From assembly GCA_040880005.1 (NCBI GenBank), contig JBBDJG010000027.1:25314-89313 (forward strand): a stretch of DNA of 64,000 bases. The letters are read 5' to 3'. Below, piece by piece: positions 19,419 through 30,096 of the stretch (position 1 is the first letter of the stretch; the number at the start of each line of letters is the position of its first letter). The notes under the pieces were generated by a model. The model worked only from the letters and a program-made list of their open reading frames with translations. It did not search any database and was not told where the DNA came from. Source of the DNA: JBBDJG01 sp040880005 (GTDB taxonomy: Bacteria; Actinomycetota; Thermoleophilia; Solirubrobacterales; JBBDJG01). Made by a program: the position numbers and the translations under genes.

Positions 19419-20522
19419 ATGAACGAACTGGCGCTCACCGAGAGACTCGTTGGCTATGACACCTCCGTGCCGGGGGGCATTACGAAGGCGGCTGGCTTCG
19501 TGAAGGGATGGCTCGAGTCGCGAGACATCGCGGTCACCGAGCACGAGATCCGCGGCCTGCCCGTGCTGGTTGCCTCGATCGGCTCGCAGTCGGGGCCGAC
19601 GGTGGCCTTGCATGGACACCTCGACGTCGTCCCCGGCCACGCGGAGCAGTTCACTCCCGCCATGGACGGCGACCGTCTGTACGGCCGCGGCGCATACGAC
19701 ATGAAAGGTGGGCTGGCCGCGATGATGGGGGCGGTCCATGAGCTACGCGATCAGGAGGACGTGCGCGTGCTGTTCATGGTCGTTCCGGACGAGGAATCCG
19801 AAGAGGAACACGAACGGGGCACCCAGTATTTGATCGAGCAGGGCTACGCGCCGGACTTCGCGATCACGGGCGAGCCGACCAACCTGCACATAGGCGTACA
19901 GGCCAAGGGAGTGCTCGGGATGCGCCTCGAGGTGAGCGGCACCGCCGCACATGGCGCGACCCCGTGGCTCGGGGACAACGCCGTCGTGAAGGCGACCGAC
20001 ACCTTCAGGACGATCGAGTCGCTTCCCTTCGCCCGCGAGAGCTCCGACCTCTACGATCGGCCGTCGATCAACCTGGGTCGCATCCTGGGGGGCGATGCGC
20101 TCAACAAGGTGCCGGACTCCTGCGTGATCGATATCGATATTCGCTTCCTGCCCGAGCAGGACCCGGACGAGATTCGCTCGCAGGTGGCGGAGCTGCCGGA
20201 CGTCAAGCTGATCGACCATTTCACCCGAGCGCCGGCGATCGTGGACCGCGACGACCCGTACGTACGCGTGCTGACGGAGGCGGTATCCCCGTTACACGAG
20301 ACGGCAGCCGTCAGTGTGGGTCGTGACGGTGCGTCGGAGGTGATCTCGTTCATCCGGGTGGGCATCCCGGCGGTCGAATTCGGACCGGTCGGCGCCGGTC
20401 ATCACGGGCCGGCGGAGTGGGTCTCGATCGAGTCGCTGGCGAGCTACAAACAGGCACTGGTGGACTTCGTGCACCTGATTCCGCAGCGCCTGTCCGGCGG
20501 GCGGCGCCTGCGGATCGCCTGA
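19419..20522 (+). CDS. M20 family metallopeptidase (ArgE/DapE/CPG2-like)
   Basis: This 367-residue zinc hydrolase has the metal ligands in GHLDVVPG and YDMKGG near 66-97, the catalytic and metal-binding Glu pair in VPDEESEEEHE near 126, the dimerisation domain in the middle (GVLGMRLEVSGTAAHGATPW), and the last ligand in GPVGAGHHGPAEWVSIESL. ArgE (acetylornithine deacetylase), DapE and carboxypeptidase G share this fold, and the substrate is not clear. No lysine or arginine genes are adjacent. Confidence 0.88.
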   Translation: MNELALTERLVGYDTSVPGGITKAAGFVKGWLESRDIAVTEHEIRGLPVLVASIGSQSGPTVALHGHLDVVPGHAEQFTPAMDGDRLYGRGAYDMKGGLAAMMGAVHELRDQEDVRVLFMVVPDEESEEEHERGTQYLIEQGYAPDFAITGEPTNLHIGVQAKGVLGMRLEVSGTAAHGATPWLGDNAVVKATDTFRTIESLPFARESSDLYDRPSINLGRILGGDALNKVPDSCVIDIDIRFLPEQDPDEIRSQVAELPDVKLIDHFTRAPAIVDRDDPYVRVLTEAVSPLHETAAVSVGRDGASEVISFIRVGIPAVEFGPVGAGHHGPAEWVSIESLASYKQALVDFVHLIPQRLSGGRRLRIA

Positions 20523-20541
20523 ATGTCAGTATTTGCTGCGC

Positions 20542-20754
20542 CGATGGGCCCTAGTACCGCATCAACCAACGTTTGCCCCGTTCTGGCGGCTGCGATTCCG
20601 AGCATGGCATCGTCCTCGGTCGCCGCAATGGCGCTGCCATTCCGACTCCAGCGCCGAAGGCGCGTGCGAGCGCGAAGCGCGAGATCCTCGCCATTCTCGG
20701 CTCTCGCTCGCCAGAAGCGGGCCAACGTTGGCCGACGCGGCACTAGGAGCATCG
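20542..20754. repeat. 213-bp foldback (MITE-like) element
   Basis: The outer arms 20542-20608 and 20690-20754 are imperfect inverted repeats. The left arm reads CCTAGTACCGC...CAACGTTTGCCCCGTTCTGG, and the right arm, reverse-complemented, reads CCTAGTGCCGC...CAACGTTGGCCCGCTTCTGG. They then match again through CCGAGCATGGC versus CCGAGAATGGC. Identity is near 80 per cent with one or two single-base gaps. The centre has small hairpins (GCGCCGAAGGCGC). There is no open reading frame of interest. The element fills the gap between the M20 peptidase and the LCP gene. Flanking target duplication is not obvious. Confidence 0.7.
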
Positions 20755-20761
20755 AAAAGCC

Positions 20762-22180
20762 GTGTTGAAGCGTTCGCTGCTGGCCGCGGCGGGGATCGTC
20801 GTGGTGACCGCCGCGGCGTTCGTCTCATACGACCGCATTTACCTGCAGCGGACCTCGGCCAAGTTCGGGTACGTCAACACCGGGCGTGAGCTGACTCCGG
20901 TGACGAGCGGCGATGCGCAGACGATCCTGATCGCCGGCTCGGACCGCCGTCACGGAGATCGCAAGCTCGGTATCAAGTCACGCTCGGACACGATGATCCT
21001 CGTGCGTGTGGACCCGGGCAAGGGAATGTCGTTGATGTCGATCCCGCGCGACCTCAAGGCGGACATCCCTGGCTACGGCACGGAGAGGATCAATGCCGCT
21101 TACACGTTCGGCGGGCCGCGACTGTTGATAAGGACCGTGAAACAGCTCACGGGCCTGAGGATCAACCATTTCTTCGACGTCAACTTCCACGGTTTCTCGA
21201 AGGCGGTCAATGCTCTCGGATGTGTCTATGTCGATGTCGATCACCGTTACTTCAATGACAACTCCGGCTTTGCGCCCGGCGGCGGCTACGCGACCATCAA
21301 CGTGAAGCCGGGGTACCAGAAGCTGTGCGGTCAGAAAGCGCTCGACTACGCGCGCTACCGCCACGGGGACACCGACATCGTGCGTGCGGCTCGACAGCAG
21401 GACTTCCTCCGGCAGCTGCGCGACCAGCTCAGCACCGGCAAGCTGATCGGCAACTCGAGCAAGCTGATCGACATCGCCGCCCGCAACACCAACTCCGATC
21501 TACGCGACAAGGGCGACGAACTGCGGCGACTGCTGCGGGTGGGGCTGGGCGTGGCCGACAAGCCGATCACGCAGGTCAAGTTCCATGCCGATCTGGGCCC
21601 GTCGTTCGTGACCGCGAACCCGGCTCAGCTCCGGGCCAACGTCAGGCAGTTCCTGTTCGTGCGGCCGGCGAAGGGCGGTGCCCTCGCGGAGCAGGGGAAG
21701 AGGGCGCCCAACGCGCGCCACGGCAAGGGTTCGAAGTCCTCGGGGACGAACCTCGCCGACTTCCGCCAGTCGGGCAAGGAGCAGGCTCGCATCGCCTATT
21801 CGGGCACCGGCTTCAAGGTCTTCTACCCGACCAAGCTGGCGCCGGGCTCGAGCTACACCGACGCGCCACGCACATACACGATCAAGGGACGCGACGGCCG
21901 CCATCGCGCCTACAAGATGGTCATCTTCACCGGCTACCTCGGCGAGTACTACGGCGTCATGGGCACTAGCTGGGAGGAGCCGCCGATACTCGCCCATCCA
22001 TCCGAGGAGCGCACGATCAGAGGGCGCGAATACCTGCTCTTCTTCAACGGCGACCGTCTGCGCATTGTGGGCTGGAAGGACGACGGCAAGTCCTACTGGA
22101 TCTCGAACACGCTGCTTCAGACGCTGTCTGCGAAGGAGATGCTCGGCATTGCGCGCTCGATGCGGGAGTACCCGCGCTGA
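20762..22180 (+). CDS. LytR-CpsA-Psr (LCP) family cell-wall glycopolymer ligase
   Basis: This 472-residue protein starts at GTG 20762 and has an N-terminal membrane anchor (residues 5-22). The LCP domain shows DAQTILIAGSDRR, SRSDTMILVRVDP, SLMSIPRDLKADIPGYG, RINAAYTFGG and the arginines of DYARYRHGDTDIVRAARQQDFL. LCP enzymes attach wall polymers from lipid carriers to peptidoglycan. An extra C-terminal domain (about 330-472) may bind glycan or protein partners. The gene precedes nucleotide-sugar genes, fitting a wall-polymer cluster. Confidence 0.93.
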   Translation: MLKRSLLAAAGIVVVTAAAFVSYDRIYLQRTSAKFGYVNTGRELTPVTSGDAQTILIAGSDRRHGDRKLGIKSRSDTMILVRVDPGKGMSLMSIPRDLKADIPGYGTERINAAYTFGGPRLLIRTVKQLTGLRINHFFDVNFHGFSKAVNALGCVYVDVDHRYFNDNSGFAPGGGYATINVKPGYQKLCGQKALDYARYRHGDTDIVRAARQQDFLRQLRDQLSTGKLIGNSSKLIDIAARNTNSDLRDKGDELRRLLRVGLGVADKPITQVKFHADLGPSFVTANPAQLRANVRQFLFVRPAKGGALAEQGKRAPNARHGKGSKSSGTNLADFRQSGKEQARIAYSGTGFKVFYPTKLAPGSSYTDAPRTYTIKGRDGRHRAYKMVIFTGYLGEYYGVMGTSWEEPPILAHPSEERTIRGREYLLFFNGDRLRIVGWKDDGKSYWISNTLLQTLSAKEMLGIARSMREYPR

Positions 22181-22214
22181 ACCCGGTTCAAGCGGAGCGC
22201 TAATCTCCGTCGCC

Positions 22215-23516
22215 ATGTCCACCAAGCCACCAATTGGTGTCGTTGGCGTCGGATGGGTCGGACTCGTGACCGCCGCATGTTTCGCGGAGCTCGGCCACGG
22301 CGTCTGGTGCCGCGACATAGACCAGGAGAAGATCGCGGCGCTTCGCGAGGGCCGCGTGTCGCTCTACGAGTCTGGGCTGGGCGAGTTGGTTGAACGCAAC
22401 GCTGAGCGCTTGCATTTCGAGCGGGATCTGGCGCCGGTGCTCGAGCATGCGCGGCTGCTGTTCGTTTGCGTTGACACGCCGCCGACCTACTCGGGCGACG
22501 CCGACCTCTCTCGTGTCGAGGCCGTGATCGACGAGCTGCCCGACTCGGCCGAACACGCGATCGTGATGAAGAGCACTGTGCCGGTCGGAACGGGCGTGAA
22601 CATCCGGCGACGGTTGGGTGAGCTGGGCAAGGCCAGCCTCGGTTACGCATCGAACCCCGAGTTCTTGAAGGAGGGCTCAGCGGTCGAGGACTTCATGCAC
22701 CCCGACCGCGTTGTCGTCGGCTCGGATCCGACTTCGCTTTGGGCGGCCGACCAGGTCGCTGCGCTGTACGAGCAGCTCGAATGCGAAGTCGTGCGCACTG
22801 ATGTCGCCTCTGCGGAGATGACCAAGATGGCGTCGAACGCATTTCTCGCGACCAAGATCTCGTTCATCAACGAGATCGCCAACGTGAGCGAGGAGGTCGG
22901 CGCCGACGTCGCCGAGGTCGCGCGCGGGATGGGGCTCGACCCGCGTATCGGCGCGAGCTTTCTCAATGCGGGGATCGGCTACGGGGGAAGTTGCTTCGGG
23001 AAGGATGTGTCTTCGCTGAAGCAGCTCGCGGGAAACTCCGGCTATCACTTCCAGCTCTTGACCGCGGTGATCGAGGTCAACGAGCTGCAAAAGCGCCGCG
23101 TCGTCAGCAAGCTCAAGAAACACCTCGGGTCGCTGGCCGGCAAGAGCATCGCGCTGCTCGGGCTCGCGTTCAAGCCCAACACCGATGACATGCGCGAGGC
23201 GTCGAGCGTCGTGCTGGCGGCGCGACTTCAGGGTGAGGGTGCCAAGGTGCGCGCCTACGACCCTGTCGCCGAGGGCAACGCGGCCAAGCTGATCTCGGGA
23301 GTCGAGATGTGCGGCTCGGCGCTCGACGTTCTGGACGGGGTTGACGCCGCTGTGATCGTGACGGAGTGGCCTGAGTTCGCCGAGCTGGATCTGGCGCAGG
23401 CGCGCTCCCGAATGACCAACCCGCTGATCGTGGACGGGCGCAACATGCTCGACCCGCAAGCGGTCGCTGCGGCCGGATTCACGTACGAGGGAATCGGTCG
23501 CTCGACCGGAGGGTAG
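22215..23516 (+). CDS. UDP-glucose 6-dehydrogenase
   Basis: This 433-residue nucleotide-sugar dehydrogenase starts at ATG 22215; the longer frame is a shadow of the LCP gene. The N-terminal NAD motif is GVVGVGWVGLVTAACFAELG. The catalytic Cys lies in GIGYGGSCFGKDVSSL near residue 260, and the Lys/Asn motif in EMTKMASNAFLATKISFINE. The reaction oxidises UDP-glucose to UDP-glucuronate, a precursor for acidic wall polymers. UDP-ManNAc dehydrogenase activity is a less likely alternative. It ends six bases before the next gene. Confidence 0.92.
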   Translation: MSTKPPIGVVGVGWVGLVTAACFAELGHGVWCRDIDQEKIAALREGRVSLYESGLGELVERNAERLHFERDLAPVLEHARLLFVCVDTPPTYSGDADLSRVEAVIDELPDSAEHAIVMKSTVPVGTGVNIRRRLGELGKASLGYASNPEFLKEGSAVEDFMHPDRVVVGSDPTSLWAADQVAALYEQLECEVVRTDVASAEMTKMASNAFLATKISFINEIANVSEEVGADVAEVARGMGLDPRIGASFLNAGIGYGGSCFGKDVSSLKQLAGNSGYHFQLLTAVIEVNELQKRRVVSKLKKHLGSLAGKSIALLGLAFKPNTDDMREASSVVLAARLQGEGAKVRAYDPVAEGNAAKLISGVEMCGSALDVLDGVDAAVIVTEWPEFAELDLAQARSRMTNPLIVDGRNMLDPQAVAAAGFTYEGIGRSTGG

Positions 23517-23522
23517 TCAGCC

Positions 23523-24634
23523 ATGCAGGCTGTCATCCTCGCTGGCGGCGAGGGCACCCGGCTTCGCCCGCTCACCTACACGGTTCCCAAGCCGGTCATT
23601 CCGCTCGCCAACCGCCCGTTCATCGCCTACATGATCGAGTGGCTTGCGCGCCACGGCGTGAGCGATGTGATCATGGCCTGCGGCTTTCTCTCCGACGGCG
23701 TGCGTGATGTGCTCGGCGACAGTCACGAAGACGTCGCGATTCGGTACGTGACCGAGCCTGAGGCGCGCGGTACCGGCGGCGGTGTGAAGTTCGCGCAGGA
23801 GCTGCTGGAGGAGCGCTTCCTGGTGCTCAACGGCGACGTGCTGACGGACTTCGACCTCTCGTCCGTGCAACGTGTCCACGCCGAGCGAGGCGCCAAGGCC
23901 ACGCTCAGCCTGATCCCGGTTGACGATCCCAGCGCTTACGGCCTCGTGCGAACCGGTCCGGACGATGAGATCCTCGCCTTTCTCGAGAAGCCCGAGCCGC
24001 AGGAGATCGACACCAAGATGAGGGGGGGGGGGGGGGGGGGGGGCTGCGCCCCCCTCGACCCCCTCTCATGCAGGAGCGCCGGCCTACGGCCGTCGCCAGC
24101 CTAGTCAACGCCGGCGCATACGTGATGGAGCGTTCGGTGATCGACGACATGCCGGCCGATCGCGCCGTGTTGTTCGAACGCGAAACGTTTCCGTCCCTGA
24201 TCGGAGACGGTCTCTATGGCGTGCGTGTGAACGGCTACTGGCTCGATATCGGCACCCCCGAGCGCTACCTGCGCGCCACGCGCGACATCCTCGAGAACGG
24301 GGTGGAGACATCGGTCGAGCCGACACCCGACGCGGGCCTGATCGCGCCTTCGCTGGTCGGTGAGGGCTGCGAGATCGCCGACGACGCGGCGATCGGTCCC
24401 GGCTCGAGCCTTGGATCGAGGTGCACGATCGGTGCGCGCTCGGTGGTCGAGCGCTCGGTGTTACATGACCACGTGGCAGTCGGCCCCGACGTGACAGTGC
24501 GGGACTGCATCGTCGGCGCGGGAGCATCGATCGGCGACGGCTCCACGCTCGAGCAGGAGACGATCGTGGGGCCGAGCGTGAGCGTGCCCGCCGGGACCCG
24601 GGTACGGTCGGGACGGTTGCCCGACTCGCAATAG
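23523..24634 (+). pseudogene. Sugar-phosphate nucleotidyltransferase interrupted by a repeat
   Basis: The N-terminal part (from ATG 23523) has the nucleotide-binding signature AVILAGGEGTRLRPLTYTVPKP and VLNGDVLTDFDL. The C-terminal part, resuming at about 24098 in another frame, reads LVNAGAYVMERSVIDDM, then GYWLDIGTPERYLRA and a left-handed beta-helix tail to 24634. Between them sits a palindromic repeat of about 80 bases with a G22 run, inserted after EIDT. The two frames differ by an amount that an error in the G-run could repair, and the repeat is open in the downstream frame, so the real gene may carry an in-frame insertion. The likely product is a mannose-1-phosphate guanylyltransferase-like enzyme. 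Confidence 0.85.
24016..24098 (+). repeat. Interspersed palindrome-bearing repeat, copy B, inside a coding sequence
   Basis: The segment starts with GATGAG, a run of 22 G (24022-24043), then CTGCG, then CCCCCCTCGACCCCCTCTCATG and a tail GCGCCGGCCTACGGCCGTCG. The reverse complement matches copy A at 17337-17390. ATGAG at one side and CTCAT at the other close a long G/C stem with the loop CTGCG. The left arm was probably AGAGGGGGTCGAGGGGGG before turning into, or being miscalled as, a pure G-run. Confidence 0.75.
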
Positions 24635-24643
24635 ACTTCGCTC

Positions 24644-27053
<2,410 letters not shown>

Positions 27054-27063
27054 CAGGTCGACC

Positions 27064-28026
27064 ATGAGGGCCATGGTTCTCGCTGCTGGGCTCGGCACGA
27101 GACTGCGCCCGATCACCTACGAGCTTGCGAAGCCGATGGTGCCGGTGCTTGGCCGGCCCGTGATGGATCACATACTGCGGCTGCTCGTGCGGCACGGGTT
27201 CGATGACGTGGTCGCGAACCTGCATTATTTCCCGGAGCAGATTCAGGGACGATTCGGCGACGGTAGGGCATTCGGGCTGTCGCTGAGCTACTCGCCCGAG
27301 CCGGAGCTACTCGGCACCGCGGGCGGCGTGCGAGGCGCGCGCGAGCACTTCGGCGACGAGACCTTTCTGGTGATCTCCGGTGACGCCCTGACCGACATCG
27401 ACCTGAGCGCGCTGTGGGCGCGCCACAAGCAGGCCGGTGGGATTGCGACCCTGGCGCTCAAGCGTGTCGCCGATCCGAGCCAGCTAGGTGTCGTGATCGT
27501 CGGCGACGACGGCCGCATCCAGGGCTTCCAGGAGAAGCCCGACCCGAGCGAGGCGCTGTCCGACCTCGGCAACTGCGGCATCTACGCGTTCGAGCCGGCG
27601 ATCTTCGATCACTTTCCCGACGACGATCCGGTCGATTGGGCCAACGATGTTTTCCCGGTACTGCTCGAGGGAGGCATACCTTTCCACGGACACGAGATCT
27701 CCGACTACTGGAATGACATCGGCAACCTCAACGAGTTCAGGCAGGGCAACTTCGACGCGGTCAACGGTGAGGTACGGGTGGAGGGCGACGGGTCGCTGCT
27801 CGAGGAATCCGAGCTGATCGAGCCGCCCGTGTACGTCGGTGAGGACTGCACGATCGCGGCGAATGTGCGGCTCAAGGGCCCGGTCGTGATCGGCGAGGGT
27901 TGCACGATCGGCGATGGTGCGGCGCTGCGCGAGTCGATCCTGTGGCCGGGCACCGAAGTCGCCGCAGGCTCAGTCCTGATCGGTGCGATAGCTGGAACGA
28001 GCCCGCTTGCTTCGAAACCGGGCTGA
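27064..28026 (+). CDS. Sugar-phosphate nucleotidyltransferase
   Basis: This 320-residue enzyme has the uridylyl/guanylyl/thymidylyltransferase signature MVLAAGLGTRLRPITYELAKPMVP and the metal-binding block VISGDALTDIDL. Downstream motifs are FQEKPDPSEALSDLGNCGIYAFEP and DYWNDIGNLNEF. The C-terminal part is a short left-handed beta-helix (GPVVIGEGCTIGDGAALRES). It is related to the interrupted gene at 23523 and could replace it if that copy is dead. Mannose-1-phosphate guanylyltransferase is the most likely activity given the adjacent PGI/PMI, but the sugar is not certain. Confidence 0.9.
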   Translation: MRAMVLAAGLGTRLRPITYELAKPMVPVLGRPVMDHILRLLVRHGFDDVVANLHYFPEQIQGRFGDGRAFGLSLSYSPEPELLGTAGGVRGAREHFGDETFLVISGDALTDIDLSALWARHKQAGGIATLALKRVADPSQLGVVIVGDDGRIQGFQEKPDPSEALSDLGNCGIYAFEPAIFDHFPDDDPVDWANDVFPVLLEGGIPFHGHEISDYWNDIGNLNEFRQGNFDAVNGEVRVEGDGSLLEESELIEPPVYVGEDCTIAANVRLKGPVVIGEGCTIGDGAALRESILWPGTEVAAGSVLIGAIAGTSPLASKPG

Positions 28027-28029
28027 GGC

Positions 28030-28857
28030 TCAAGGCGCCGCCCCGTAACGTTCCTCGCGCTGCTGGGCCTGCTCCGAGCGCTCCAGCATGCGGATGAACA
28101 TGATCGCGAAGAACACGATCAGCACAACGGACTGCTCGATCATCATCAGAACGCCGCCGATGTTCTGATCGGTCAGCGGTGAGAGCCCCCAAGCACGGGG
28201 TACGTGCTCGTAAGGCGAGTACCAGACGGTCGTGGCGAACGCGAGCGCCACTCCTAGCACGCCCAGCAGCATCTTGGCCGCTCCGATGTAGGCCACCGAC
28301 CCGGGCCCGCTCAATCGGTGACGTGCGGGAACCGGCTCGATCAGGTACCACCAGAAGGCGAGACCGGCGGTCATGAACGTCAGGTGCTCCAGCGAGTGCG
28401 CCCAGGCGTGGCGAAGAGCCAGGTCGTACAGCGCCGGAACGTGCCACGCCCACAGCACGGCGACCAGAGCCACAAGTGCGGTCGCGGGGTGGGCGACCCA
28501 TCCGAGCCGCCGCTCGACCGGTTGCAGCCGCCGCACCGCGGGGCGCATGATCGCTCGGTTGAGGCCGAGCAGCAACAGGATCGACGCGACGTCCACGAGC
28601 ATCAGGTGCTGCACCATGTGGACGCTGAACAGGCGGTGCTCGGCGAGGTAGTCGATCGGCGACAGCAGCGCCGCCGCGATCACGAGCAGGCCGGCGGCGA
28701 AGGAGACCGCGCGCCAAACCGAGACGTTCACCCCGTCCGATCGCGCGACCGCGAATCGCCACGCGTAGATCGCGCCGGCGACCAGCAGCAGTGCGAGCAC
28801 CTGAGGCTGGAAGGACCAGGGGTACGCTGCAATCGCTGATGCGATTTCCGTGAACAT
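28030..28857 (-). CDS. Cytochrome c oxidase assembly protein, CtaG-like
   Basis: This polytopic membrane protein (about 275 residues from ATG 28857; an ATG at 28917 also exists) is of the caa3-type CtaG family, involved in copper delivery to cytochrome oxidase in actinobacteria and bacilli. Conserved His-rich blocks are FSVHMVQHLMLV, LWAWHVPALYDLAL and AHSLEHLTFM. Seven hydrophobic segments are visible. The start at 28857 avoids overlap with the divergent comF-like gene. No oxidase genes are within the window. Confidence 0.9.
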   Translation of the reverse strand: MFTEIASAIAAYPWSFQPQVLALLLVAGAIYAWRFAVARSDGVNVSVWRAVSFAAGLLVIAAALLSPIDYLAEHRLFSVHMVQHLMLVDVASILLLLGLNRAIMRPAVRRLQPVERRLGWVAHPATALVALVAVLWAWHVPALYDLALRHAWAHSLEHLTFMTAGLAFWWYLIEPVPARHRLSGPGSVAYIGAAKMLLGVLGVALAFATTVWYSPYEHVPRAWGLSPLTDQNIGGVLMMIEQSVVLIVFFAIMFIRMLERSEQAQQREERYGAAP

Positions 28858-28920
28858 CGCGCGGGGAATTGTTCCAGTTGAGCGTTGAGACGTTCGCTCG
28901 CCCAAGCGAGGCTGCATCCG

Positions 28921-29628
28921 ATGCCCTCACGACTGTTAGCAGCCGCGCGCGCCGCGATAGTGCCGCCGCTGTGTGTGTGCTGTCTTGAGCCCGGGCCGTC
29001 CGGGTGCGCGCTTTGCCCCGACTGCCGCAGAGGCTTGACTCCGGTCGCCGACCCGCGTTGCCGCCGCTGCGGTGCGCCGCTGCGGGTGGGCGAGCCATGC
29101 GTGGAGTGCCGCGGGCGCTCATTCGCCTTCGACCGCGCCTGGGCGGCGTTCGGCTACGAGGGCTCGGCGCGCTCGGTCGTGCACGCGCTCAAGATGCGCT
29201 GCGCAACGGCTGCGGCGCGCGAGATGGCACGGGCGATCGCGGCGCAAGCGCCCACGTCCTTCTTCACTGGAACGTTGGTTCCCGTGCCCGCGCACGGATG
29301 GCGGCGCTGGCGTGACGGCTTCAACCAAGCACACGAGCTCGCCACGGCCCTGGCCGAGCAACGCGATCTCGAGTTGTCCGACATTCTCGTGCGGGCCCGC
29401 TCGCGAAGACAGGTCGGGCTCGAGCGCAGCGCGCGCATCGCCAATGCAGTGGGTTCGGTGCAGGTGCGGGCCGGATCGCGACTCCCGCCGGCAGCGGTGG
29501 TCATCGACGACGTATATACGACGGGAGCGACCGTCGATGCCTGCGCGAAGGCGCTCCGCGACGCGGGCAGCGAGCACGTGATCGCGCTGACCTTCGCCAG
29601 GGCGGTGCGACCCCGTCCTGTGCCGTAG
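28921..29628 (+). CDS. ComF family phosphoribosyltransferase-like protein
   Basis: This 235-residue ComF-like protein has an N-terminal zinc finger with Cys pairs (CVCCLEPGPSGCALCPDC, CRRCGAPL, CVEC) and a C-terminal PRTase domain with the PRPP-binding loop VVIDDVYTTGATVDACAKAL. ComF relatives act in DNA uptake and processing, though in many actinobacteria the role is unknown. The block LVPVPAHGWRRWRDGFNQAHELA is typical. ATG 28921 is chosen over an upstream frame start inside the divergent gene region. Confidence 0.9.
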   Translation: MPSRLLAAARAAIVPPLCVCCLEPGPSGCALCPDCRRGLTPVADPRCRRCGAPLRVGEPCVECRGRSFAFDRAWAAFGYEGSARSVVHALKMRCATAAAREMARAIAAQAPTSFFTGTLVPVPAHGWRRWRDGFNQAHELATALAEQRDLELSDILVRARSRRQVGLERSARIANAVGSVQVRAGSRLPPAAVVIDDVYTTGATVDACAKALRDAGSEHVIALTFARAVRPRPVP

Positions 29629-29669
29629 CATGAAGTCAGAACTTCGCCGACTCGACCAAAGGAGCGAGA

Positions 29670-30005
29670 GTGCGCATCGAGATCAAGGGTCGCAACACGA
29701 CGGTCACTGACGCGATCAGGCAGCATGTGGCCGAGCGCTTCGAGCGCGTTTCGAGACAGGTCTCGGAGCCCGCCGATCTGGAGGTCGAATTGATGGAGGA
29801 GCGCAACCCCGCGATCGCGGACGGCAAGATCGCCGAGGCGACGCTGCACCTCAAGGGCACGACGCTGCGCGCCAAGGAGGCATCGCCCGACCTGACGCAC
29901 TCGGTCGACCTCTGCGCGGAGAAGATCACTCGCCAGGTCAAGCGCCGTCTCGACAAGCAGCGGCGCAGCCGGCGTGAGAGCAGCACGCGCCAGCCGGCGG
30001 CCTGA
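29670..30005 (+). CDS. hpf: Ribosome hibernation promoting factor, short form
   Basis: This 111-residue protein of the HPF/RaiA (sigma-54 modulation) family binds the ribosomal decoding region under stress. The beta-alpha-beta-beta-beta-alpha fold is seen as MRIEIKGRNTTVTDAIRQHV, DLEVELMEERNP, EATLHLKGTTLRA and DLTHSVDLCAEKITRQVKRRLDK. It lacks the C-terminal dimerisation domain of long HPF. It starts at GTG 29670 behind a GGAGCGAG site and lies just upstream of secA, a common arrangement. Confidence 0.92.
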   Translation: MRIEIKGRNTTVTDAIRQHVAERFERVSRQVSEPADLEVELMEERNPAIADGKIAEATLHLKGTTLRAKEASPDLTHSVDLCAEKITRQVKRRLDKQRRSRRESSTRQPAA

Positions 30006-30096
30006 CCTCGCGTGGCGCCCAAGGGCGTCGCTCCCTCCGGTCGATCGCTGAACAGGACTGCCAGAACGCCGAGTTCTCGTTGATACCCTGCTAGCC

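Noticed and set aside
24068..24634. A separate 188-residue gene starting at ATG 24068
   Set aside because: Its first residues lie in the inserted repeat and the rest is the C-terminal half of the interrupted nucleotidyltransferase.
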